A stretch of 35,821 nucleotides of DNA, taken from assembly GCA_937893675.1 (NCBI GenBank), contig CALBGI010000061.1, positions 1-35,821 on the forward strand, written 5' to 3'. A model generated the notes under the pieces. The model made no database searches. It was given only the letters and a program-made list of their open reading frames with translations, and had not been told where the DNA came from. Each line of letters opens with the position of its first letter. The stretch's first letter is position 1. The translations under genes and the position numbers were made by a program. Positions 1-8,100 of the stretch are shown here, in pieces. The stretch comes from an uncultured Blautia sp. Lineage in GTDB: Bacteria > Bacillota > Clostridia > Lachnospirales > Lachnospiraceae.

Positions 1-40
1 CCTGCTTTTTTGCACCCAAAATTGAATATGGAACTCTAAG

Positions 41-81
41 GCACTTGCTGTTTTCGTTTTGAAAATGACAGGTGCTTTTTT
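41..81 (+). terminator. Hairpin with T-tract just upstream of the primase gene
   Basis: A 15-base left arm (41-55) pairs with 61-75 across a 5-base loop, with one C/A mismatch and a few G-T wobbles. Six T residues (76-81) follow directly. This is the form of an intrinsic terminator. It ends only about 20 bases before the primase start codon and overlaps no gene, so it may end an upstream transcript or act as an attenuator for the primase/VapE pair. Confidence 0.6.
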
Positions 82-101
82 CGTTTCAGGAAAGGAGTCA
101 C

Positions 102-740
102 ATGAATGTATTTGAAGTTGTAAAAGAAAATGTTACTGCCCGACAAGCCGCAGAAGCCTATGGCTTGAAAGTGGGTCGCACAGGTATGGCGTGCTGTCCG
201 TTTCACTCGGATAAGTCCCCCAGTATGAAGCTGGATGAACGCTATTACTGTTTTGGCTGCGGAGCAACCGGAGACGCTGTTGATCTGACAGCGAAGCTAT
301 TCGGTATCGGGCTGAGGGAAGCTGCTGTCAAACTTGCTGAAGCTTTTGGTCTTAACTATGACAGCCGACAAAAGCCCAGTGTCCGCCCTCGTATTCGTGA
401 GCCGACACCGGAACAGAAATATCAAAAAGAAGAAAATCATTGCTACAAGGTGCTGACAGATTATTTTCATCTTCTTAGAGAATGGGAAAAGAAATACGCT
501 CCCAAACAGCCGGATGAGGAATGGAATCCCCTGTTTGCAGAAGCACTGCATAAGAAGAACTATATCGAATATCTGCTTGATATTCTTCTGTATGGTTCAT
601 TGGAGGAACGAAAAGCACTTGTGGCAGAACAGAGAAAGGAGGTGTTAAAACTTGAACAGCGAATTGCAGAACTGTCAGCAGACAGAACCATGCACAGTAG
701 AAGAAATCCGAAACAGCTTAGAGCAGAGCGAGAAAGGTAA
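102..740 (+). CDS. CHC2 zinc-finger DNA primase-like protein
   Basis: A 212-residue protein whose first 90 residues form a CHC2-type zinc finger as in DnaG-like primases: CCPFHSDKSPS, then YYCFGCGATGDAVDL, giving the Cys-His-Cys-Cys zinc ligands. The C-terminal half is charged and probably helical. There is no visible TOPRIM catalytic domain, so this is a primase N-terminal module rather than a full primase. The start at 102 is chosen because AGGAAAGGAG (89-98) sits just upstream; an in-frame GTG at 72 lies inside the preceding hairpin and has no ribosome binding site. The 3' end overlaps the VapE-like gene by 89 bases, suggesting translational coupling and a joint role in replicating a mobile element. 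The CHC2 assignment is firm; the role is inferred from the family and its neighbour. Confidence 0.85.
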   Translation: MNVFEVVKENVTARQAAEAYGLKVGRTGMACCPFHSDKSPSMKLDERYYCFGCGATGDAVDLTAKLFGIGLREAAVKLAEAFGLNYDSRQKPSVRPRIREPTPEQKYQKEENHCYKVLTDYFHLLREWEKKYAPKQPDEEWNPLFAEALHKKNYIEYLLDILLYGSLEERKALVAEQRKEVLKLEQRIAELSADRTMHSRRNPKQLRAERER

Positions 741-2028
741 GGTTTATAATACTGCCGCAAATTATAAGCGTGTTCTGCAATATGACCCACTTTTGAAAGG
801 GGCTATCCGAAAAAATCTTCTGACCGAAAGAATCGACATTGTGAAGCCCCTCGGCTGGTATCGTGACAGCCCGACATTGACGGATGTGGATGTGAAATAT
901 CTGCTCCTATATTTTGAAGAAAACTATGGTTTGACCGTAGAAAAGAAAATCATAGACGCAGTTGCGGTTATTGCCAACGAAAACCGTTACCACCCTGTCT
1001 GTGATTTTCTTAATGCCCTGCAATGGGACGGAACGGAACGCATACGCTTCTGTCTGCACCGCTTTCTCGGTTCTGATACAGATGATTACACCTATGAAGC
1101 ATTGAAGTTGTTTCTGTTGGGTGCTATCTCACGAGCCTTTCAGCCGGGGTGTAAATTTGAGGTAATGCTCTGTCTTGTAGGCGGTCAGGGAGCCGGAAAG
1201 TCCTCTTTCTTCCGTTTGCTTGCGGTCAATGATGATTGGTTCTCTGATGACTTGAAAAAGCTGGATGATGAAAATGTGTACCGCAAAATGCAGGGGCATT
1301 GGATTATTGAAATGTCGGAAATGATTGCAACCGCCAACGCTAAGAGCATTGAAGAAATCAAGTCCTTTCTGAGCCGCCAAAAGGAAACCTATAAGATACC
1401 GTATGAAACACATCCGGCAGACAGAAAACGACAATGTGTGTTTGGAGGTTCTTCTAATACCCTTGACTTTCTTCCCCTTGACAGAACAGGCAACCGCCGC
1501 TTCGTTCCGGTTATGGTCTATCCTGAAAGGGCTGAGGTTCATATTTTGGCAGATGAACAGGCTTCCAGAGCGTATATCAATCAGATGTGGGCAGAAGCTA
1601 TGGAGATTTACAGAAGCGGCAATTTCCGTCTGAGATTCAGTCCGGCTATGAACGCTTATCTGAAAGCCCACCAAAAGGACTTTATGCCGGAGGACACTAA
1701 GGCAGGACAGATTTTAGACTATCTGGAACGCTATTCCGGCAGCATAGTTTGCTCCAAACAGCTTTACAAAGAAGCACTGGGGCATGATTATGACGAACCG
1801 AAACAATGGGAACTGCGAGAGATCAATGACATTATGAATAACGCTGTCACAGGCTGGAGGGCGTTCAGCAATCCGAGGTATTTTCCAGAGCCTTACCGCC
1901 GACAAAAGGGCTGGGAGCGTATCAGGAACGACAACGAGCCTGACAACAGCATGGATGATTTTCAAGAAATCCCGACAGAGGAAATGGAACAGTTAGGGCT
2001 TCCGGAAGAATGGTTGAAGCAAAAATAA
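652..2028 (+). CDS. Virulence-associated E (VapE) family helicase/ATPase
   Basis: A 458-residue protein of the VapE family, P-loop ATPases of phages and mobile elements that usually pair with a primase module. The Walker A motif GGQGAGKSSF is near residue 180 and a WIIEMSEM Walker B-like segment follows. The family-typical sequences FLNALQWDG and DRTGNRRFVPV are present. I chose the TTG at 652 because AAAGGAGG (635-642) lies 9 bases upstream and no closer ATG fits the family N-terminus. It overlaps the CHC2 primase gene, so together the two genes probably form a split primase-helicase replication unit. Length is normal for the family. Its codon use is more AT-rich than that of the ICE genes after 2,500. 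Confidence 0.85.
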   Translation: MNSELQNCQQTEPCTVEEIRNSLEQSEKGKVYNTAANYKRVLQYDPLLKGAIRKNLLTERIDIVKPLGWYRDSPTLTDVDVKYLLLYFEENYGLTVEKKIIDAVAVIANENRYHPVCDFLNALQWDGTERIRFCLHRFLGSDTDDYTYEALKLFLLGAISRAFQPGCKFEVMLCLVGGQGAGKSSFFRLLAVNDDWFSDDLKKLDDENVYRKMQGHWIIEMSEMIATANAKSIEEIKSFLSRQKETYKIPYETHPADRKRQCVFGGSSNTLDFLPLDRTGNRRFVPVMVYPERAEVHILADEQASRAYINQMWAEAMEIYRSGNFRLRFSPAMNAYLKAHQKDFMPEDTKAGQILDYLERYSGSIVCSKQLYKEALGHDYDEPKQWELREINDIMNNAVTGWRAFSNPRYFPEPYRRQKGWERIRNDNEPDNSMDDFQEIPTEEMEQLGLPEEWLKQK

Positions 2029-2034
2029 AAGCCC

Positions 2035-2247
2035 GTTGTCGCTTCGGTTGTCGAGCCGGTTGTCGGTCTGGTTGTCGGGCAAAAATCCCGAAAGCCTTGA
2101 TATTGCGGCATTTTCCCCTCTCTGACAACCATGACAACCAATATTATAAAGAAAAAGGAAATAGTAAAAAGATAGTATCGCCCGATAAAGAAAAAAGGTT
2201 TTCTGATGTCCGTTGTCGGAACTTCGTTGTCAGACCTTTCCTTGTCG
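2035..2247. repeat. Iteron-like GTTGTCG repeat block
   Basis: The 7-mer GTTGTCG occurs four times at exact 12-base spacing (2035, 2047, 2059, 2071). It recurs at 2212, as GTTGTCA at 2226, and as TTGTCG at 2242. Between these, a 9-base unit TGACAACCA, which carries the complementary GACAAC core, is directly repeated at 2123-2131 and 2132-2140. The block fills the gap between the VapE-like gene and tnpW. Iterons beside a primase/helicase pair commonly serve as replication origins or recombinase arm sites; that role here is inferred. Confidence 0.7.
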
Positions 2248-2276
2248 GGCTTTTTTCATTTAAGGAGGAATATCGT

Positions 2277-2474
2277 ATGACAAATATTGTGAACAGTACA
2301 CTACCCACCCCAAATAACCATTCGGAGAAAAACAAACCGGATGGAGTTTTTGTGATTAAGCAAGGCAAAACAAATTATAAAGTCAAAGTGTTTTTTGACC
2401 ATAGTAGCGGTTTGACTGCTGAGGACAGGTTGAAACGCATTATTCAGGCAGAAGCAGAGAGAGAATCTGCGTAA
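2277..2474 (+). CDS. tnpW: TnpW-type small transposon-encoded protein
   Basis: A 65-residue protein resembling TnpW of Tn4451-type and related Firmicute elements, with the family-like core GVFVIKQGKTNYKVKVFFDH followed by a short helical, acidic tail. Function is not established for the family. The ATG at 2277 is preceded by TAAGGAGGA (2261-2269), an excellent ribosome binding site. The same frame stays open back to 2010, but that stretch merely reads through the GTTGTCG repeats. In Tn4451, tnpW is, as I recall, the gene nearest one end. That fits its place here, directly beside the truncated topB gene. Confidence 0.75.
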   Translation: MTNIVNSTLPTPNNHSEKNKPDGVFVIKQGKTNYKVKVFFDHSSGLTAEDRLKRIIQAEAERESA

Positions 2475-2506
2475 GTAATACGAAAAATATCCACGCACCC
2501 CCTTGA

Positions 2507-3193
2507 CAAAAGCTTTCAGAAGACCTTCTGCTTTCAGCGATGGAGAGTGCCAGCTCAGATGAATTCCCGGCTGGCGTAGAGCGAAAAGGCATCGGAACAC
2601 CGGCCACACGCGCTGCCATCATCGAAAAACTGGTGCAGAAAGGCTTTATCGAGCGCAGAGGCGATAAGAGAACGAAATACCTTTGCTCTACGGATAAGGG
2701 AAATGCGCTGGTGACGGTGGCGCCGGAACAGATTCAGTCCCCCTCCATGACGGCAGACTGGGAGGAAAAATTGCTGAAAATAGAACACGGCGAGTATGAC
2801 AGCGATGCCTTTATGGGCGAAATCAGCAGCATGGTCAGCGGACTTGTAAAAACCTACGAGGCTGTGAAAGGTGCCGATGTTCTGATGCAGTCGGAGCGCA
2901 AAGTTATTGGTTCCTGCCCGGCCTGCGGCAGTGATGTCTGCGAAACTGGAAAGGGATGGTTTTGCAGGGATAAGAGCTGCAAATTTGCGCTCTGGAAGGA
3001 AAACAGATTTTTTCAGACACTGGGAAAGCAGATGACGGAGGAGCTGGCAAAGCAACTGGTAAATCAGGGAAAAGCACGGCTTATCCATTGCTATTCCAAG
3101 AAGTCAGGACGTTACTATGACACAACTGTTCGTGTAGAGACCGGCGAGGACGGTGCAGCAGCATTTAAGTTGGAGTTTGGAGGTAAAAAATGA
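2507..3193 (+). pseudogene. topB: 5'-truncated DNA topoisomerase III (C-terminal part only)
   Basis: The reading frame from 2507 encodes KLSEDLLLSAMES, then GVERKGIGTPATRAAIIEKL, the hallmark of the C-terminal half of TopB-type type IA topoisomerases. A C-terminal four-cysteine zinc module follows (CPACGSDVC...FCRDKSC). Full-length element-borne TopB is roughly 680-720 residues; about 228 remain. The catalytic tyrosine and TOPRIM domain are missing. Homology stops just after an in-frame TGA at 2504-2506, adjacent to the tnpW element. The internal ATG at 2540 has no convincing ribosome binding site, so the remnant is probably not expressed as a topoisomerase. Its stop overlaps the next start (ATGA, 3190), showing that it once headed the downstream operon. 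Confidence 0.85.
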
Positions 3194-4077
3194 GCATGAA
3201 AATGATGAGAGCAACTTATCTGGTGGATAATGCGGCGCTGCTTTCCTTGCAGGAAAAGCAGGACGGCGTGGAGTTCCATTGCTTTGATATGGACAGCAAG
3301 GTACAGATTGCCGAGGGACACATTGGCTGGGATGTGTTGGAAAAACAGCCGTTTTCTACTCTGGAAGAAAGCGCGAGGATGGCAGCACTCCAGAAGATTC
3401 CCCAGCTTGCAGGTCTTACCGTTGCGCCGGTAGCTCCGGAGATGCTGGAGCAGGTACGCGGCGGCAGAAAGGTTCTTTGTCAGATGAAAAAGGCTGATCC
3501 TGAGCTGGAGAATGCTAAAAATATCCGGTTTATCACCAGCAGCTACGAAGATCGGTTCAAAATTCCGGATGGCAGTGCGGTGGAGATCGAGTATCCGAAT
3601 CGGAAGTTTTCGGCTCGCTGCGAATATATGGACGAATATCATCTGCGCCTTGGGTATGATGTTCTGCACATCTGCCAGCTGGCAGAAATGCTGGAACGCG
3701 GCGGCGGTACATGCCGCCCTGAGCCACTGATTACGGAAGAACGCAGCGCATGGGATTTGGGAAGCAAGGGCTTTCTTGCCATTCAGACCTGTGAGGACGG
3801 TTACGACTATACCTTATATCATAAGGACTTTACGGAAATTGATGGCGGACAGATCGACAACCCGGAAATCAGCATGAATGTAGCCAGAGACCAGATTCTT
3901 TCGGATTATGGGTTCGGTGGTCGTACCATGACGCGGATTGACTATGATGAACTTTGTGATCGTGCAGAGGATGCAGAAATCAGCAGACGGGAATCTGTGC
4001 TGGGTAAACTCTCGGATTTATCTTCCAGAACGGATACGCCGGTGAAAGCTGCCAAGGCGAAGGAGGCGGAGCGATGA
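3190..4077 (+). CDS. ICE-conserved protein with LPD16-like C-terminal region
   Basis: A 295-residue protein of the sort found directly after topB in Tn1549/CTn-type elements. I do not recognise the N-terminal 170 residues. The segment around residues 195-255 (DGYDYTLYHKDFTEIDGGQI followed by DNPEISM) resembles large polyvalent protein-associated domain LPD16, which usually occurs in giant conjugation-linked proteins. No membrane segment or signal peptide is visible. GGAGG (3180-3184) precedes the ATG, and the start overlaps the topB remnant stop by four bases. Its own stop overlaps the next start the same way (ATGA at 4074), so these genes are one translationally coupled operon. The function is unknown; a role in element transfer is inferred from position only. 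Confidence 0.65.
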   Translation: MSMKMMRATYLVDNAALLSLQEKQDGVEFHCFDMDSKVQIAEGHIGWDVLEKQPFSTLEESARMAALQKIPQLAGLTVAPVAPEMLEQVRGGRKVLCQMKKADPELENAKNIRFITSSYEDRFKIPDGSAVEIEYPNRKFSARCEYMDEYHLRLGYDVLHICQLAEMLERGGGTCRPEPLITEERSAWDLGSKGFLAIQTCEDGYDYTLYHKDFTEIDGGQIDNPEISMNVARDQILSDYGFGGRTMTRIDYDELCDRAEDAEISRRESVLGKLSDLSSRTDTPVKAAKAKEAER

Positions 4078-4382
4078 AGTACAAGTTCACGAAGGCGGAA
4101 CAGGAAACAGTCATCAATTTTGACAATGAACTGGATACCGCCAGTGTTTACACCCATGACAGCCGCCTGATTAAGAAGCTCCGGGAACTGCGAAAACAGT
4201 ATCCGGAGCAGTTTATTTTGGAGCGTCGGGAGCATGGGTCGGTCACGTATACGATTCCAAAACGCTGCGTCGGTATCCGACCGCCTTACAGTGAAAAGCG
4301 TCGGGAACAGCAGCGGCAGGAAGCAAAGGAAAACGGCCTGCCGTTTATGGAGAAGGGAGAAATGAATGATGGCAAGAATTGA
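4074..4382 (+). CDS. Small ICE-conserved protein, function unknown
   Basis: A 102-residue, highly basic protein that I recognise as a common passenger of Tn1549-like elements, without known function. It begins MKYKFTKAEQETVINFDNE and carries a distinctive PKRCVGIRPPYSEKRREQQRQ stretch that suggests nucleic-acid binding. The start overlaps the previous stop by four bases and has GAAGGAGGCGGAG just upstream. Its 3' end overlaps the next gene by 17 bases. Automated pipelines sometimes call such proteins molecular chaperones or immunoglobulin-like, but nothing in the sequence supports this. Confidence 0.7.
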   Translation: MKYKFTKAEQETVINFDNELDTASVYTHDSRLIKKLRELRKQYPEQFILERREHGSVTYTIPKRCVGIRPPYSEKRREQQRQEAKENGLPFMEKGEMNDGKN

Positions 4383-4962
4383 AAAATGGGATGAAGTGCA
4401 TGGGAATCAGGCACCAGATGAGAAGATGATGGCATTTCTCGACAGTTTTACCGACCAGTATGCGATTTTGCAGCTTCGCCGCAGTGAGGATACGGTATAT
4501 GAACGCTTTTCGTCTATGCGCGAACTGGAACGAATGGGGCTGGAGCCGAATATTGACCATTATGAAGTGGTTTATACGGCTCCGCTGCTTCCCTACAAGG
4601 ATCAGAATACGATGTTGGAGGAACTGTATGCGAAATTCAATGTTTCACGCCCTAATGATTTTACTGGGCATAGTCTTTCTGTGTCTGACATCGTGGCTTT
4701 ACGGCAGAATGGTGTTGTAAGCTGTCATTATGTAGATTCCATCGGCTTCCAGGAACTGCCCGGATTTTTGAAACCAGAGAATTACCTGAAAGCCGCAGAA
4801 ATGGCAATGGAAGATGATTACGGCATGATTGATGGCGTAATCAATAACGGAAAGAAGGAAGAACCGACGGAGAAAGCATCGGTTCTGGAACAGCTGAAGG
4901 AAAAGCAGGAGGCTGTGCCGCCTGTACCGCCTCGCAGGTGCTGCGAAGAAAAGGAGTTATAA
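4366..4962 (+). CDS. YodL domain-containing protein
   Basis: A 198-residue protein. Residues about 28-125 match the YodL-type domain found in ICE and polyvalent proteins: YAILQLRRSEDTVYERFSSM, then HYEVVYTAPL, then NDFTGHSLSVSDIVALRQNG, the last being the most conserved block of the domain. A short module (residues about 130-160) ends with YLKAAEMAMEDD. The tail is proline- and glutamate-rich. Two ATG codons stand in tandem at 4366 and 4369 behind AGAAGGGAG. The gene sits between other conserved transfer-region genes. The function of the domain is not established, so only the family is claimed. Confidence 0.75.
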   Translation: MMARIEKWDEVHGNQAPDEKMMAFLDSFTDQYAILQLRRSEDTVYERFSSMRELERMGLEPNIDHYEVVYTAPLLPYKDQNTMLEELYAKFNVSRPNDFTGHSLSVSDIVALRQNGVVSCHYVDSIGFQELPGFLKPENYLKAAEMAMEDDYGMIDGVINNGKKEEPTEKASVLEQLKEKQEAVPPVPPRRCCEEKEL

Positions 4963-5169
4963 ATGCGTTTTACGGATGACGAATGGATGCTCATGATGCT
5001 TTACAGCCCTGGCACACGGACAGGGCTGATCAAAGAGCTTCAAAAGATGCAGAAAAGTCTGACCGGCAGGGACAGAAGTCTGCGCAGGTGGACGGCCTCG
5101 CTGCTTGCGAAACTGGCAGAGATGACGGATGCAGAATATGAGGCACTGGAATTATATCCGGACGAATAA
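4963..5169 (+). CDS. Transposon-transfer assisting protein (TTRAP family)
   Basis: A 68-residue acidic helical protein matching the TTRAP family: MRFTDDEWMLMMLYSPGTRTG at the start and AKLAEMTDAEYEALELYPDE at the end. Family members are encoded next to the giant methylase-helicase gene in Firmicute conjugative transposons and are thought, without a known mechanism, to assist transfer. AAGGAGTT lies just before the ATG, which abuts the previous stop directly. The next gene begins 21 bases downstream. Confidence 0.8.
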   Translation: MRFTDDEWMLMMLYSPGTRTGLIKELQKMQKSLTGRDRSLRRWTASLLAKLAEMTDAEYEALELYPDE

Positions 5170-5190
5170 TGGAGAGGAGGAAAAAGACAG

Positions 5191-8100
5191 ATGATGACGA
5201 AAACGGCTTATTATATGCAGATGGCACAGGAAGCTGCGGCACAGATCACTGGAAGCAAAGAGCAGTGGACAGCGTTTCTGACCACATCCGCACGGCTTTA
5301 TAAGTATCCATTTGCGGAGCAGCTGATGATCTATAAGCAGAGACCAGAAGCAACGGCCTGTGCAGAGTACGATCTCTGGAATGACCGGATGAACCGCTAT
5401 GTAAAGCGCGGCTCCAAGGGCATTGCCCTTTTGGATATGCGCGGGGAGCAGCCGAAACTTCGGTATGTATTTGATGTGGCAGATACCGGAGAACGGAAGA
5501 ATTCCCGTCCGGTACAGCTCTGGAAAATGAACGCAGAGCATGAGCAGCCGATTATTCGAGCACTGGATGCAGCGTTTGATGTTCCTGCCGGTGCCGGGTC
5601 TCTGGAAAATCACATTATGGAAGCGGCGGAACACCTTGCAAGGGATTACTGGGAGGAAAAGCGCAGGCAGATCAGCGACATCGTTGCAGATTCCTATCTG
5701 GAAGGGTATGATGAACTCAACATCGGAGCTTCCTTTAAGAGAGCTGCCGCTGTCAGCATCGCATATTCCGTCTTTACCCGGACGGTGGGCAATGCAGATG
5801 ACTATTTTGAACACGAGGATTTTCTGGACATCTTAGATTTTAATACGCAGGCTGCCGCCAATGTGCTGGGAACTGCGGTCAGCGAAATGTCCAGCCAGAT
5901 CTTTCGGGAAATTGAACGCACGATCCGAACCTATGAAAGAGATAAGCAGGCAGAAAGGAGCCAAAATTATGATGGAGCTGAATTACACGAAGAACGGCGA
6001 TTACCTGATTCCGGACATCCAGTTGTCGGTGCAGGAACAGAAGCCCCTGGGCAAGTACGGGAGGATGCGCAGAGCGTTCCTGCAGGAGAACAACACGCTG
6101 CTGTACAATCACCTGATCCTGACCGAGAAGCTGTACCCACACCTGTGGGAGATTCAGGAGACCGCGACCGCACGGATGGAGCAGATGATGGCGGAGCTTC
6201 TGAAAGCGAATCCGGCACCGGACAAGAAGCAGAACCAGCTTCTGTGGGTGCAGCACATGAACATGTTGAAAGCGCAGGCAGAGGAAGTTATTCTGACGGA
6301 ACTTATCAACAGCTAAACTTTATGAGCCTGTTTCAGTCCGAAGCAGAGCAGATTCAGAAAATTGATGCAGCGGCAGAAAATGCAGCCATAGAAGCGGAGA
6401 GCGAAAAGCCCTCCGCTTTTGTCATTTCTGAGGATGAAATCGACCGGATGCTGCGGACAGGTTCTAATTTTGAAGGTGGAAAAATCCGTATTTATGCGCT
6501 GTATCAGCAGCAAGGGGACGCAAAAGAACGAGCTGCATTTCTGAAAGCGGAATACGGTCTTGGCGGTCACAGCTATACCTTTATGGATGGCAGTCGTGGT
6601 TTTGCCGATTATAACGGGAAAGGCATTCTGCTTCGCAATTATGGCCATGACCGGGAAGTGCGCCTCACATGGGCAGCGGTAGATAAGCGGTTAGACCGGC
6701 TTGTGGAAAATGGTCAGTACCTGACTGCGCTGGAGATGGAAGAGTATCGGAAGCTGGAGCAGGAATATGGTGCGCCGCTTCCTATGCCGACTGCCGCCCA
6801 TGTATTTCCGCCAACGCCACCGGAACACTACGATACCGGAAATGAGCATGTAGACAATATGCTGAATACTGCTGCGGATGTCTATGCCCGGAGTGAGCTG
6901 GCAGCACCACAGCGTTTTACCGTGATGGAGACAGACGATGGCTATGCGGTCTGGGATGATATTCAAGACGGCATTCATGTAGAGCCGGATGGTGTCAGCG
7001 AGGAATTTACCAGCGAATGGGAGGCAGAGACTTACCGTCAACAGCTGATTGAAAAAGTCCAGGAACGGGAAGCCAAAGACTGGCTCTACGTTGAGCAGAG
7101 CAAACAGGATTTGCAGCAGGACATTCCATTCCCGGATGTGGAATCTGAAGAAGTACAGGAACCAGATCACGCAGAGGCAGATCCTCTGGTGCTGGAAATG
7201 AAGGAACATGCCAGAGAACTTGCCAGAGAGTCAGGCTATGCACCGGATGAACGATTTGTAGTCACGATGACCGGCGAGAATTTCCCGGATTCTAAAGATG
7301 CGTTTGCCATCTGGGATTATGTTAAAGAAGAGTATTACGGATATTCGAACGGAAAAGTGCAGACATTTGCCGATTATGTGAGTGCGTCAGAGGCATTGCA
7401 GGAGATTCGCGGCAGAACTATGGAGACTGAAAAAGAGCCTGCAACTGTGAAGCCAGAACCCGCAGCTCCGGTGCGGCCGGATTATCGTGTCGGCGATACG
7501 CTGTATCTGGACGGAAAGGCATTTACGATTGAAAAAGTCGGGCTTTTTGATGTGGAACTTCGAGACCCGGATTCCGTGTATCCGATCTTCCGCTCGGAAA
7601 GCAAGGAAAATCTGGCAAGACTTTTGGAGCATGAGGATAATATTCACCTGCATAATCAGGTGGTTGATCTGAATTCTGGAAAAGAAGCAGTGTCAAAAGA
7701 TATTGAGAATGCAGGTACTGTATGGTCGGATGAAGCCTTGGATCAGCTCCCGATTACAGCTGTGATTGATGGGAGAGTTCAAACATTTCCTAATGCAGCA
7801 GAGGAAGAAGCGTTCCGGGCAGGGCATGAAGCAAAACATGCAGAGAACTATCGCATCAACAGCTTTCACCTCGGTGAAGGCAGTCCAAAGCAGAAATTCC
7901 GTGCCAACATGGATGCCATCTATACGCTGAAAGCCTTGGAAAACCAGAACAGGAACGCGACACCAGAGGAACAGGAAACACTGGCCAATTATGTCGGCTG
8001 GGGCGGACTTGCAGATGCTTTTGATGCAGAGAAAACTGCCTGGGCAGGCGAATATAAGGAGCTGAAAGCAGCTCTTACGGAAGAAGAATATGCCGCGGCC

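Noticed and set aside
2010..2276. Upstream extension of the tnpW frame encoding a CRxG-type repeat peptide
   Set aside because: It is a direct read-through of the 12-base GTTGTCG iterons, overlaps the VapE-like gene end, and tnpW has its own strong ribosome binding site at 2261-2269.
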